Source: Ameyamaea chiangmaiensis (GTDB lineage: Bacteria > Pseudomonadota > Alphaproteobacteria > Acetobacterales > Acetobacteraceae). From it: DNA of 64,000 bases. Shown piece after piece: positions 26,477 through 35,036 of this stretch (position 1 is its first letter; each line of letters starts with the position of its first letter). The position numbers were made by a program, and so were the translations under genes. Under the pieces are notes generated by a model. The model did no database searches. It was given only the letters and a program-made list of their open reading frames with translations, and was not told the DNA's origin. The stretch lies in NCBI RefSeq assembly GCF_025995235.1, contig NZ_BAPT01000013.1, positions 1 through 64,000 of the forward strand, in the 5' to 3' direction.

Positions 26477-27343
26477 ATGACGAAGCTTGATCCGATCCAG
26501 ACCTTTGTAGAAGTGGTTCGTGCTGGCGGGTTTACCGCAGCGGCCCGGCGCACGGGCACGCCGCGTTCGACGGTGAGCCTTCAGGTCAGGGCGCTCGAAG
26601 AAACGTTAGGGGTTCGGTTGCTCAAGCGCTCGACCCGTTCTTTTGCCCTAACGGACGAGGGACAGCGCCTCTATGACAAGGCGTCGGGTCCGGTAGATGT
26701 TCTCGTCCGGGCGCTTGATGACCTGCAAGCGGGAGATGGCGTACTGGGCGGTCTGATCAGGCTGACCGTCCCGGCGGATTTCCCCACCGCGTTGCTGGCG
26801 AGCGCAATCACCAGCTTCACGCGGGCCCACAGGGCAGTCCGCTTCCAGATCATGTCGACAAATACCGTGATGGACCTTGTCGAGGACAACATCGACATTG
26901 CGGTCAGAGTCGGCGCGAACCCTGCCCAGACTGCAATCGAACGACGCTTACTCGACATCGAATGGGCTTTCTATGCGAGCGCATCGTGGCTGAAGCGAAA
27001 GGGGCGGCCGGAAAATATCAGCGAGGTGGAGGATTTCATCTCCCCGCAACCAATCTTACGCGCCTACTTGGAGAAGCATGTGCTTGGTGGTGTTTCCCTA
27101 CCTACCGGTGCGATCGAGGTTGATAGCCATGCCATGGCCCGGGATCTGATGTTGAACGGCTTTGGTGTTGCTCTGTTGCCGCAAGGCTTGTGCCAGGATG
27201 CCGTTATGACCGGCAACGCCGAACCGCTCCTCCCGCACGCAGGTCTCCGCCCGACACGGCTCAATCTAACGTTTCCAAATCGAGCGGACATGGTGCCAAG
27301 GGTGCGAGCCTTCGCTGATCACATATGCGCCCACTTCCGCTGA
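26477..27343 (+). CDS. LysR-family transcriptional regulator
   Basis: 288 residues. The helix-turn-helix reads LDPIQTFVEVVRAGGFTAAA and RSTVSLQVRALEETLGVRLL, followed by a short effector domain. ATG 26477 is the start that begins the conserved domain. It faces the cupin gene over a 95-bp gap, the usual layout for control of a divergent partner. Confidence 0.88.
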   Translation: MTKLDPIQTFVEVVRAGGFTAAARRTGTPRSTVSLQVRALEETLGVRLLKRSTRSFALTDEGQRLYDKASGPVDVLVRALDDLQAGDGVLGGLIRLTVPADFPTALLASAITSFTRAHRAVRFQIMSTNTVMDLVEDNIDIAVRVGANPAQTAIERRLLDIEWAFYASASWLKRKGRPENISEVEDFISPQPILRAYLEKHVLGGVSLPTGAIEVDSHAMARDLMLNGFGVALLPQGLCQDAVMTGNAEPLLPHAGLRPTRLNLTFPNRADMVPRVRAFADHICAHFR

Positions 27344-27530
27344 GCGGAAGTCGTCATCGCGGCCGGCGTTCATTGCAATTCAGAGCGCGTTATTGGGGCA
27401 ACGCACCGCCTTTTGCCGAGGATGGCTTGCCCGCCCCCGAACCATCGAGGCAGGGGAACAGGATCTCCGGAGAATAGTGAGACAACGGCGCCGTAGCCGG
27501 GATATGAGCGCCCCGGCCACCTGCCTCGTC

Positions 27531-28322
27531 TCAGTCATAAAAGTCCGGCGCGAGCCTAAACTGCGACCACATCTCCGGGTCATGGCCTGGGACAAGAGTG
27601 GCTCCGACCTGCTCGGCCAGCATTCGCAATTTTCCCACCGAGCGTACAGTATCCACGGCGGAGGCGAGGAAGCCGGGCAGTACCCTCTCGTTCCAGTGAT
27701 CCATCGTATACACCGCGTCAGCGGCCAGCAGGATAGAGCCATTGTTGGGGAGGGTCACGAGAATGGATTGGTGACCGAGCGTATGTCCCGGGGTGAAAAC
27801 CATCTGAAGGATGCCGTCGCCGAACAGGTCGTAATGATCAGACGCGTCGCCTTCCAGGAATTGCCAGCTCAGACCAGGGCGGTCAAAGTCCTTGCGCGCA
27901 TACGCGCTGGCGGCGAACCAGTCGGGCGTGAAGGCATATTCGTATTCCCGCCGTTGAACGATGTGCCGCGCCCGGGGAAAGCGTCCGATCGCGCCGGTAT
28001 GATCCGAATGAAGGTGAGAAAGCACGACGAAGCCGATATCCTCAGGCATTAACCCGAGCGCCGCCAATTGTGCGATGCAACCCTGGCTTTCGACCATGAT
28101 AGGCTTGTAGGAATCGACGGAGGCGCCCCAGTAGCCGCGCGGATCGGCCAGTCCCTCGGCCGCCAAGCCGCCGTCTATGACGACGTTGCCCTTGGGATGA
28201 ACGAGGAGAAACCAAGGGACCGGTATTTCATAATCGGCACCGTTGCCCCGGTTCATCTTGATATCGTGCACCTTGCATTGCTGAGTGCCCGACTGAAACA
28301 TGTAAAGCTTGATGTTGCTCAT
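27531..28322 (-). CDS. metallo-beta-lactamase-fold hydrolase, N-acyl homoserine lactonase-like
   Basis: 263 residues. The zinc motif is SHLHSDHTGAIGRF (HxHxDH), with further ligands in TPGHTLGHQS and ADAVYTMDHW. The N-terminal MFQSGTQQCKVHDIKMNRG and VPWFLLVHPKGNVVIDGGL match the AttM/AiiB group of lactonases, which open the lactone ring of quorum-sensing signals. No signal peptide. The start at 28322 is preferred over an in-frame ATG at 28442 that would overlap the divergent LysR gene. Actual substrate not proven; other lactones are possible. Confidence 0.85.
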   Translation of the reverse strand: MSNIKLYMFQSGTQQCKVHDIKMNRGNGADYEIPVPWFLLVHPKGNVVIDGGLAAEGLADPRGYWGASVDSYKPIMVESQGCIAQLAALGLMPEDIGFVVLSHLHSDHTGAIGRFPRARHIVQRREYEYAFTPDWFAASAYARKDFDRPGLSWQFLEGDASDHYDLFGDGILQMVFTPGHTLGHQSILVTLPNNGSILLAADAVYTMDHWNERVLPGFLASAVDTVRSVGKLRMLAEQVGATLVPGHDPEMWSQFRLAPDFYD

Positions 28323-28411
28323 AAGCCTGCCATCCCGTGATCGGTTGAAGTTGCGGAGCGCAATTTGCATGATGGATGGCCCGATCGGTAGGCGTCTCAA
28401 TCCGCTTTCAT

Positions 28412-28430
28412 TTATCGGATGATCCGATAA
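28412..28430. promoter_or_regulatory. perfect palindrome, likely LysR operator
   Basis: TTATCGGA - TGA - TCCGATAA, 8-bp perfect arms, ends 10 bp before the LysR start and 90 bp before the lactonase start. Its place suggests autorepression by the LysR protein and control of the divergent gene. Confidence 0.5.
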
Positions 28431-28440
28431 AATATCGATC

Positions 28441-29373
28441 ATGGATTATCTGGCGGCAATGCGGGTTTATGTGCGGGTAGTAGAGCGCGGCAGCATGTCT
28501 GCAGCCGCTCGCGATCTTGGTATCGGCCAGCCGGCCGTGAGCGAGCGGATCGAGCGACTCGAGGCCGATTTCGGCACACGCCTGTTACGGCGGAACACGC
28601 GCGCGATTTCCGTGACGGATGTCGGCGCGGTGTTCTACGAACGGTGCAAGATCGCCATTGAAGCTGCCGATGATGCGCTCGCCAGCGTGCAGGAAGATAT
28701 GCCGTTACGCGGCACATTAAGGATCGCTGCACCCTACGGGTTGGGGGAGGTCGTATTGCCTTCCATTCTGCTCGAGCTTCGCAATCGTCATCGCGAGCTC
28801 AAGGTGGATCTGGTACTCAATGACCGGATCGTCGATCCGACCACCGAGGGCGTCGATATCTCACTTCGGTTGGGCGATCCTGGAGAGGGCAATTTCGTAG
28901 CACGTAAGCTGGGCCATGTTTCCCGCGTTCTAGTTGCTTCACCTGGATATCTTGAGCGGTACGGCGCGCCGATGACGCCGACAGAGCTTATCCGCCACCC
29001 CTTCGCGCGCGCGTCCGGACTTTTCAACAATGGCCGTCTTCCCTTGCAAACGGCCGATGGACGACTGACGTCGGCGCCGGTCGACATAGTCATGACCATG
29101 AGCAACTGGCGGCCTTTGCACGCCATACTGCTCGGCGGCGGGGCAATTGGTGTCTTACAGCAGCCTGTTTGCTCCGATGATCTCGCCGCCGGGCGCCTCA
29201 GGCGCATCCTGCCGGACTTCGGGGTGCCCGGATTTGACCTACATCTACTTTATTCGGCGACCCGACCGATCCCATCTCGAATCCGGACGCTTGCGACCTT
29301 GTTCGAGCGTGAGCTGCCAAGCCTGATAGAGTCTAGCCGTCTTGCACCGCATACGCATTCGGAAAGGAAGTAA
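28441..29373 (+). CDS. LysR-family transcriptional regulator
   Basis: 310 residues of the CrgA/DmlR-like LysR group (MDYLAAMRVYVRVVERGSMS; GQPAVSERIERLEADFGTRL). Divergent from the lactonase-like gene and followed 2 bp later by an acetyltransferase gene, so it may control both. The palindrome 28412-28430 is the probable site. Confidence 0.9.
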   Translation: MDYLAAMRVYVRVVERGSMSAAARDLGIGQPAVSERIERLEADFGTRLLRRNTRAISVTDVGAVFYERCKIAIEAADDALASVQEDMPLRGTLRIAAPYGLGEVVLPSILLELRNRHRELKVDLVLNDRIVDPTTEGVDISLRLGDPGEGNFVARKLGHVSRVLVASPGYLERYGAPMTPTELIRHPFARASGLFNNGRLPLQTADGRLTSAPVDIVMTMSNWRPLHAILLGGGAIGVLQQPVCSDDLAAGRLRRILPDFGVPGFDLHLLYSATRPIPSRIRTLATLFERELPSLIESSRLAPHTHSERK

Positions 29374-29375
29374 GA

Positions 29376-29936
29376 ATGGCATTCCCACAAGCAGCACTGA
29401 CTTTGATCGGCGACACGTCAAAGCCGCATCGCCTGACACTGCGCCCACGCCGTTCGTCCGACGCTGACGCCTTATTTTTAACAATGGCCGATCCAGAGAT
29501 GATGCGGTGGTGGTCTCGCGCACCCTTTGAGTATGTCGAGGACCTACGGGAGTATTTCACCAACGACGATCAATCGAGCTGGCGCTCATGGGCGATTGTA
29601 CGGTCAGGTGAAGAGCTTGCCGTAGGCTTCGTGGCAGCAGGCCAGAAACGAGAAGGTGTTTCCGAGATCGGCTATCTGCTTGCGCGCGAAGCGCAGGGGC
29701 GCGGGTATGCGCGCGAAGCTGTCACCATACTGATCGCCCAATTATTCGCCGAGGGACAACGGCGCATTTTCGCCGATACCGATCCGGACAACCAGTCATC
29801 GATCGCGTTGCTTACCGCGCTCGGCTTCACGCTGGAGGGGCGCCTGCGGGCCGAATGGCAGACGCATATCGGCGTTCGGGATTCTCTGATTTACGGGCTT
29901 CTGGCGGAGGAATGGTCATCCCGGACTGCGGGATAG
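29376..29936 (+). CDS. GNAT-family N-acetyltransferase (RimJ/RimL type)
   Basis: 186 residues. The acetyl-CoA-binding segment appears as IGYLLAREAQGRGYAREAVT (the Q/RxxGxG/A motif), followed by FADTDPDNQSSIALLTALGF, typical of RimJ/RimL-type N-acetyltransferases that modify protein N-termini, antibiotics or small amines. AAGGAAG lies in front of the ATG and overlaps the LysR stop, so the two form an operon. Confidence 0.87.
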   Translation: MAFPQAALTLIGDTSKPHRLTLRPRRSSDADALFLTMADPEMMRWWSRAPFEYVEDLREYFTNDDQSSWRSWAIVRSGEELAVGFVAAGQKREGVSEIGYLLAREAQGRGYAREAVTILIAQLFAEGQRRIFADTDPDNQSSIALLTALGFTLEGRLRAEWQTHIGVRDSLIYGLLAEEWSSRTAG

Positions 29937-29944
29937 TCCGCGCC

Positions 29945-30472
29945 CTAACTTCGGCCGAAAGGGACTGCAGAGGGCTCTACGCTTTCGGATCCCCGTGAGA
30001 GCCGCCAGGTCATTAATGCGTCGGCGCCGCGGCCTGGCCGCACGCCGAGATGATCCCTCTCGACTGGCTCGCTCGTTTCCCGATTGACGGTAATCAATTT
30101 GACGCCTCGGCCCGTTCGCCTGTCGATGAAGTCGAGGGGCGGTCCTTCGAGGTTGGACAGGTTCCACTGGTCGCCGATCTGCACCATTGCCTGCATGAGG
30201 AGGCCGAGATCGAGACCTCTTCCGGTCGGCTGATATTCGAACCGATCGGGCCGTGTCTGATACTGCCGTCGCTCGACGAGCCCGTTTTCCTCCAGCAGTT
30301 TCAGCCGGTCCGACAGGGTGGCGTTGGTGACACCACTCGATTGGCGCAGGTCGTCATAACGGCGAATGCCGAGCAGCAGGTCCCGCATGATGAGCATACC
30401 CCAGCGATCCCCGATCGCGCCCATCACGGCGGCGATCGAGCAAGCCATTCCCTCGAACCCTTTCGACCGCAT
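29945..30472 (-). CDS. HxlR-family transcriptional regulator
   Basis: 175 residues with a winged-helix HxlR domain: CSIAAVMGAIGDRWGMLIMR, then VTNATLSDRLKLLEENGLVE. The conserved cysteine near the N-terminus (FEGMACSIA) can act as a redox or electrophile switch in this family. It is divergent from the SDR - tautomerase - hydrolase - DUF4180 operon and is its likely repressor, acting at the palindrome 30546-30568. Confidence 0.88.
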   Translation of the reverse strand: MRSKGFEGMACSIAAVMGAIGDRWGMLIMRDLLLGIRRYDDLRQSSGVTNATLSDRLKLLEENGLVERRQYQTRPDRFEYQPTGRGLDLGLLMQAMVQIGDQWNLSNLEGPPLDFIDRRTGRGVKLITVNRETSEPVERDHLGVRPGRGADALMTWRLSRGSESVEPSAVPFGRS

Positions 30473-30545
30473 CGTTTTCGCTCGCCTCTACTTGTTTCGG
30501 ATGCGTCAGCGATAGCATGTTGTAACTCTGATGATAAGAGCTTGA

Positions 30546-30568
30546 CTAACTCTTATTATGAGAGTTAG
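30546..30568. promoter_or_regulatory. palindromic operator in the HxlR/SDR gap
   Basis: CTAACTCT (30546-30553) and AGAGTTAG (30561-30568) are perfect inverted arms separated by 7 bases. They lie between the divergent HxlR and SDR genes, 28 bp before the SDR start, as expected for repression of the operon. Confidence 0.6.
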
Positions 30569-30595
30569 TTACGACCGTTATCTAGGAGGTAGTTG

Positions 30596-31411
30596 ATGGT
30601 CGAGACTGGAAAGTCACAACAAGGAACTGCAATCGTCACTGGCGCGTCCTCCGGCATCGGTGCCGTCTATGCCAACCGTCTCGCCAATCGGGGTTTCGAT
30701 TTGATTCTGGTGGCTCGCCGGCTCGATCGCCTGGAGGCTGTTGCCGATCGGATACGCGGCATGAGTGGGCGGCGCGTCGACATTGTCGCCGCTGATCTTG
30801 CGAACGAAGACGGTGTTCGTCGCGTCGAGGAGATCGTGCGCGACGCCCCCGATCTCAGCTTGATCGCCAATGTCGCGGGCGCGGGTGCGTTGGGGCCGGC
30901 GTCCCTTGTCGATCCAGCAGCGGTCGAAGCCATGCTCAAGGTCAATGTTGTGGCGTTGACTCGGCTGTCGCTGGCGGCCGCCCGCCGCTTCACCAGCATC
31001 AAAAGCGGGACGATCATCAACATCGGATCAATCGTCGCGCTGATGGCCGCACCGGGTGCTGGCGCTTACTGCGGATCCAAATCGTATGTTCTCTATTTTT
31101 CGAGGGCCCTTCAGGCCGAAGTGGGGAGCCATGGGGTGACCGTTCAGGTCGTCATGCCGGGCCCCGTGCATTCGGAATTTTTCGGGGAGAGGCCGCCGCC
31201 TTTCCCGCCTGAATTATTCATGTCGGCGGAAATGCTCGTCAACACCGCGCTGGCTGGCCTGGACCGCGGTGAGGCCGTGATTTTCCCGAGCTTGCAAGAT
31301 GCGGAAGCGTGGAACAGGTTCGAGGGTTCCCGCACCGAACTGATGCAGGCGCTGCTGCAAACCGGGCTACCGGCGCAACGCTACGCCGCTGAAGCCGCCC
31401 GCAAGAATTGA
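30596..31411 (+). CDS. short-chain dehydrogenase/reductase
   Basis: 271 residues of the classical SDR family. The NAD(P)-binding motif is VTGASSGIGAVYANRLANRG, then NVAGAGALG; the catalytic Tyr and Lys lie in AYCGSKSY with the Ser in NIGSIVA. It should oxidise or reduce a small alcohol/ketone. AGGAGG precedes the ATG at 30596. First gene of a four-gene operon opposite the HxlR regulator. Confidence 0.9.
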   Translation: MVETGKSQQGTAIVTGASSGIGAVYANRLANRGFDLILVARRLDRLEAVADRIRGMSGRRVDIVAADLANEDGVRRVEEIVRDAPDLSLIANVAGAGALGPASLVDPAAVEAMLKVNVVALTRLSLAAARRFTSIKSGTIINIGSIVALMAAPGAGAYCGSKSYVLYFSRALQAEVGSHGVTVQVVMPGPVHSEFFGERPPPFPPELFMSAEMLVNTALAGLDRGEAVIFPSLQDAEAWNRFEGSRTELMQALLQTGLPAQRYAAEAARKN

Positions 31412-31436
31412 CGTTCGTCATCCGAGGAGAATAACT

Positions 31437-31856
31437 ATGCCGATGTGGCAAATCTATCATCCGGAATCTGTCTTTTCCGAATCCGACAAGCAGGAACTGG
31501 CTGGGAAAATCACGGCGATCTACGAGAGTTTCTTGCCGCGCTTTTATGTGAACGTCTTTTTTCATTCGATCCCGAAAGACGGCCTTTTCATTGGCGGCGA
31601 GGTGGCGAACGATTTTGTCCGCGTCACGATCGATCATATCGCGCGCTCGATCGACGATCCGGAAATGCAGCAGCAATTCCTAGTCGGCTGTTCGCGGGTG
31701 CTCGAGCCCTATGTCGCCGGGCGTGGCTATCGCTGGGAATTGCACGTCGATGACACACCCTTCGATTTGTGGATGATCAACGGCCTGAAACCGCCTCATC
31801 CAGGCACGCCAGCCGAATTAAAATGGCGTTCGGAGAACAGGCCGTCAACCTATTGA
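31437..31856 (+). CDS. tautomerase-superfamily protein
   Basis: 139 residues. It begins MPMWQIYHPE, leaving an N-terminal proline after Met removal, the catalytic base of tautomerases. The pattern (FYVNVFFHSIPKDGLFIGGE; WELHVDDTPFDLWMINGL) fits the larger tautomerase-3 group (putative oxalocrotonate tautomerase type). AGGAGA lies before the ATG. Likely isomerises or hydrates an unsaturated acid made or used by its operon neighbours. Confidence 0.82.
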   Translation: MPMWQIYHPESVFSESDKQELAGKITAIYESFLPRFYVNVFFHSIPKDGLFIGGEVANDFVRVTIDHIARSIDDPEMQQQFLVGCSRVLEPYVAGRGYRWELHVDDTPFDLWMINGLKPPHPGTPAELKWRSENRPSTY

Positions 31857-31872
31857 GTCGAGGAGGCTCGAA

Positions 31873-32721
31873 ATGTTGACAGTGAGCAAGCTCGTTGATC
31901 AGTATCGGACCGTTCTTGGTCTATGGCCGGTCCCTGCCGATCACCTCTTGGTCGATACACGAGAGGGCGCCACTTTTGTCGTCGCCTGTGGCCCCAAGGA
32001 TGCGCCCCCGCTCGTCCTCCTGCATGGAGCGCTGACCAATTCGGCGATCTGGATGTTCGATGCTGAACTCTGGTCGCAGTCGTTTCGTGTCTATGCCGTC
32101 GATGTGATCGGGGAGCCGGGACTGAGTTCGGCCCAACATCCTTCCGTGGGGGATGGTGGGTATGCGGCGTGGCTCGACGACGTGCTTGCCGGGCTGGAGC
32201 TGACAAGCGCCGCCTTTGCCGGCGTTTCGTTCGGAGGGTGGCTTGCACTGGATTACGCCGTCCGCCGTCCACATCGTGTCGATCGTCTTGCGCTGCTTTG
32301 TCCTGCAGGAATCGGCCGCCAGAAGTCGTTCTTCCTGAAGGCCTTGCCGCTTCTGCTGCTCGGGTCCTGGGGAAAGGCTAAGGTTCGCGCTATGGTCATG
32401 GGGCCGCAGCCGCAAGCGCTCGCCGACAGGGCGCGACCTTTGATGGATCTCGTCTCCAGCATCCATTCGAAAGTCCGCCCACGGTCGATTAGGATTCCGC
32501 TTGTCTCAGATGCAGATCTCAGCAGCCTGAAGATGCCGGTCCTCATCATTATTGGGGGACGGGATGCTCTCATCAATTCCAACGAAACCAGGCGCCGGGT
32601 GGAGAGCACTATGCCGAACGCCCAACTCCATTATCTGGAACAGGCTTTTCATCACCTTCCCAATCAGCGGGAAACCATCTTCAATTTTCTTCGGGACAAG
32701 CAAATCGGACGCATTCCATGA
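31873..32721 (+). CDS. alpha/beta-fold hydrolase
   Basis: 282 residues with LLHGALTNSAIWMFDAELWS, nucleophile elbow GVSFGGWLALDYA, acid in IIGGRDALINSNE and histidine in QAFHHLPNQRE. Most like carboxylesterase/C-C-bond hydrolases of the alpha/beta family. GGAGG precedes the ATG, and the stop overlaps the next start (ATGA). Third gene of the SDR operon. Confidence 0.86.
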   Translation: MLTVSKLVDQYRTVLGLWPVPADHLLVDTREGATFVVACGPKDAPPLVLLHGALTNSAIWMFDAELWSQSFRVYAVDVIGEPGLSSAQHPSVGDGGYAAWLDDVLAGLELTSAAFAGVSFGGWLALDYAVRRPHRVDRLALLCPAGIGRQKSFFLKALPLLLLGSWGKAKVRAMVMGPQPQALADRARPLMDLVSSIHSKVRPRSIRIPLVSDADLSSLKMPVLIIIGGRDALINSNETRRRVESTMPNAQLHYLEQAFHHLPNQRETIFNFLRDKQIGRIP

Positions 32722-33089
32722 GCGACGTCATTACAATCCTGGGCAATATACGTGTACTCTCCTTTGACTTGAATGGTCCGCAAATTTCTACAGAGGCTGA
32801 CATCAACGGCCTCATCGGAACCGCTTTTGGCGAAAGAGCCGATCTGGTCGCATTGCCAGCAGCGCGACTGACGCAGAATTTCTTCGAGTTGCGAACGGGA
32901 TTTGCGGGGCTGCTCGTGCAGAAATTCGTCAATTACCAACTGCGCCTGGCAGTCCTCGGCGACATTTCAAGTGCATGTGCGCGAAGCAGAGCGCTGAAGG
33001 ACTACGTGTATGAATCAAATCAGGGATCGTCGTGCTGGTTTCTGGGCGATCTGGAGGACTTGGGCAGGAAGTTGGTCTCACGTTCCTAA
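32718..33089 (+). CDS. DUF4180 family protein
   Basis: 123 residues. The pattern FDLNGPQISTEADINGLIGT, then RADLVALPAARL and LLVQKFVNYQLRLAVLGDIS, is that of DUF4180 proteins, small cytosolic proteins of unknown function often next to transcription regulators. The start overlaps the hydrolase stop by ATGA. Confidence 0.8.
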   Translation: MSDVITILGNIRVLSFDLNGPQISTEADINGLIGTAFGERADLVALPAARLTQNFFELRTGFAGLLVQKFVNYQLRLAVLGDISSACARSRALKDYVYESNQGSSCWFLGDLEDLGRKLVSRS

Positions 33090-33116
33090 ATACCCAACGA
33101 GTGTGAACACCTTCTG

Positions 33117-33980
33117 TCACGCATGTGGAGAATGCCGTGCTCGTTCCTCATAGGCGACGTGGTAATTTCCCCCCGTTCGCTCGATGCGCGCGAAACCGAG
33201 CTCACCAAGATGCATCCCGGCGATCAGAAGCCGTTCCGAACTGACCATATCCAGCAATCTCGATCGCGTCGCTGCGGCGAGATGTGTATCCTGATCGAAC
33301 GCGATCGACACGTCCGGCCGTGGGATCTGGATCTGGGGGAAATGGACAATGTCGCCCCAGACGAACAGGTTCTGGCCACCGGACTCAAGGCGGTAGCCGG
33401 TATGTCCTGCCGTATGGCCAGGGAGCGGAACCGCCGTCATGCCGGGAAGCACGTCGCCGGTCTCGAACATACGCAACCTGCCACGATAAGCGGCAAACGC
33501 CTGACGGGCGAAGATGAAGTTGCCATGGGCACGCTCGGGCGCGCGGCTCAGATTGCCGTCATCCTGCCAGAACGCGACTTCCTGCCGATGGGCGATGAGC
33601 TCGGCGTTCGGGAATGCGGCTTCGCCTGTGGGGTTGAGCAGTCCACCGACATGGTCTGGATGGGCGTGCGTCAACAGGATGGCGTCAATAGCAGCAGGCT
33701 GGATGCCCGCCTGGGCGAGGTTGTCCTTCAGCCGGCCGCCCCATTGTTTGAAACCGCCCGCGCCGGCATCGATCAGGACCGTGCGACCACCTCCGCGCAC
33801 CAGATAGCAGTTGATGTGGATAGCGGTGTGATCCCGTATCCCCGCATTCTCCTGCATTTGAGAGGCATCGTCAGCATCGATATTCGAGAGTAGGCCGAAA
33901 CTGGCGTGGAGATAGCCGTCGCTGATGGCTGTGAGGGTCAGGTCGCCAACCGTCTGGCTGGGAAAATCGGTCATCGTCAT
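33117..33980 (-). CDS. metallo-beta-lactamase-fold hydrolase
   Basis: 287 residues. Zinc motif THAHPDHVGGLLN (HxHxDH), further ligands in PLPGHTAGHTGYR and the aspartate of VWGDIVHFPQ. Family hydrolases include lactonases and glyoxalase-II-like enzymes; the substrate is unknown. No signal peptide. Start MTMTDF at 33980 follows AGAGAAG; an upstream reading would overlap the tautomerase gene. Last gene of the EthD-like - tautomerase - hydrolase operon opposite the LysR gene at 35037. Confidence 0.86.
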   Translation of the reverse strand: MTMTDFPSQTVGDLTLTAISDGYLHASFGLLSNIDADDASQMQENAGIRDHTAIHINCYLVRGGGRTVLIDAGAGGFKQWGGRLKDNLAQAGIQPAAIDAILLTHAHPDHVGGLLNPTGEAAFPNAELIAHRQEVAFWQDDGNLSRAPERAHGNFIFARQAFAAYRGRLRMFETGDVLPGMTAVPLPGHTAGHTGYRLESGGQNLFVWGDIVHFPQIQIPRPDVSIAFDQDTHLAAATRSRLLDMVSSERLLIAGMHLGELGFARIERTGGNYHVAYEERARHSPHA

Positions 33981-34000
33981 GTTTCTTCTCTGGCGTGAGT

Positions 34001-34327
34001 TCAGTTGCGTGCGTGGATGCTCGACGCTTCGTAGCCGAAGCAGCGAATGCGCGCGGTCAGATCGGTGCTGCTCTGAATGACGTCGTCCAATTCCATCATG
34101 AACCGGTCCATCACGGCCGCTGTCCGGAACGGTTCGAGGCGATACTGGATCTCGACAAAGGCCGGATGCCCCCGACCATGCCGAACGGCGACAAAAATGA
34201 CATGCACATTCTCCAGGGCCGCCCGAAGGAGGCCGGTGCAGAGCGCTGTGCATCGCTCCGTGAGCGCCACGAGCGTCTCCTCCGGCGGCATCCTGTCTTG
34301 CGAGATGTAGAGAGTGACATTGGGCAT
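34001..34327 (-). CDS. tautomerase-family protein (4-oxalocrotonate tautomerase-like)
   Basis: 108 residues starting MPNVTLYISQDRM, giving an N-terminal catalytic proline. The fold pattern (ALENVHVIFVAVRHGRGHPA; VEIQYRLEPFRT) fits the 4-OT/MIF superfamily. Starts 6 bp after the stop of the upstream gene, so co-translated. It is unrelated in sequence to the tautomerase at 31437, so the ICE carries two different enzymes of this superfamily. Confidence 0.8.
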   Translation of the reverse strand: MPNVTLYISQDRMPPEETLVALTERCTALCTGLLRAALENVHVIFVAVRHGRGHPAFVEIQYRLEPFRTAAVMDRFMMELDDVIQSSTDLTARIRCFGYEASSIHARN

Positions 34328-34333
34328 CGGCGT

Positions 34334-34879
34334 TCACCGCGCGCTGGCGGTGGCGACGTCATCGCCGTTCGTCAATTGCGGCGTCATCGGCGCATAGACG
34401 TGAACATCGTCCGGCAGATGTCCGATATCTCCGATCACGTCGCGACCTGCTGTCGCGAGCCAGCGATGTTCCGGGAACTTCTCCATGGCGACCGCGCGCA
34501 TCGCTGACGGCTTCAGGCCCAATTCGCGCAGCGGCTGAGGCCCTGTTGTGCTCAGCACCAGATATTCGGTTTCGCCGACGGCGGGGGCGCGCTCGACGCC
34601 CTCGTACAGGTTTCGGTGCCAATCCGTGATGTGCTGCTGCCAGCGGGCGAAGTTGCCGCCGCCCTTCTGACGATATTCCTCGCCGGTCAGAATATCGAGG
34701 CCGTCGATCGAATGGAGAGCGAGGTAGACGGGGCAGCCGCCGCTCAACGCCTTGAAACGCTGTGAAGTGTGAAAGCCGCTGACAGAAATCAGGGCCGGCA
34801 GCTTGTCCAGGCTGTAAAACGCGTTCCACTCCGCGTCGCTGTGCGGGTCAGCAAAGCTGCATTCAACTGTATAGATCAT
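34334..34879 (-). CDS. EthD-like/dabb-type protein
   Basis: 181 residues with a repeated small barrel style seen in EthD-type proteins: MIYTVECSFADPHSDAEWNA, LDKLPALISVSGFHTSQRFK. Members are stress-responsive dimeric alpha-beta barrel proteins or degradative helpers; no catalytic residues can be named. GGAGG lies before ATG 34879, which is preferred over upstream in-frame ATGs. First gene of the operon opposite LysR 35037. Confidence 0.72.
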   Translation of the reverse strand: MIYTVECSFADPHSDAEWNAFYSLDKLPALISVSGFHTSQRFKALSGGCPVYLALHSIDGLDILTGEEYRQKGGGNFARWQQHITDWHRNLYEGVERAPAVGETEYLVLSTTGPQPLRELGLKPSAMRAVAMEKFPEHRWLATAGRDVIGDIGHLPDDVHVYAPMTPQLTNGDDVATASAR

Positions 34880-35036
34880 CTCATCGCCTCCGGCCGGCCG
34901 CACAGCGCTTCCGGCTTCGTTTGTCATTGATATTTTATCATGATAGGAGGCGAATAATTCGATCGTTATCGATATTGGGTCACCCTTCAATGATCTAATG
35001 TCAAGCTGGGGTCGATCAAACCGGTGGAGGCCGCCG

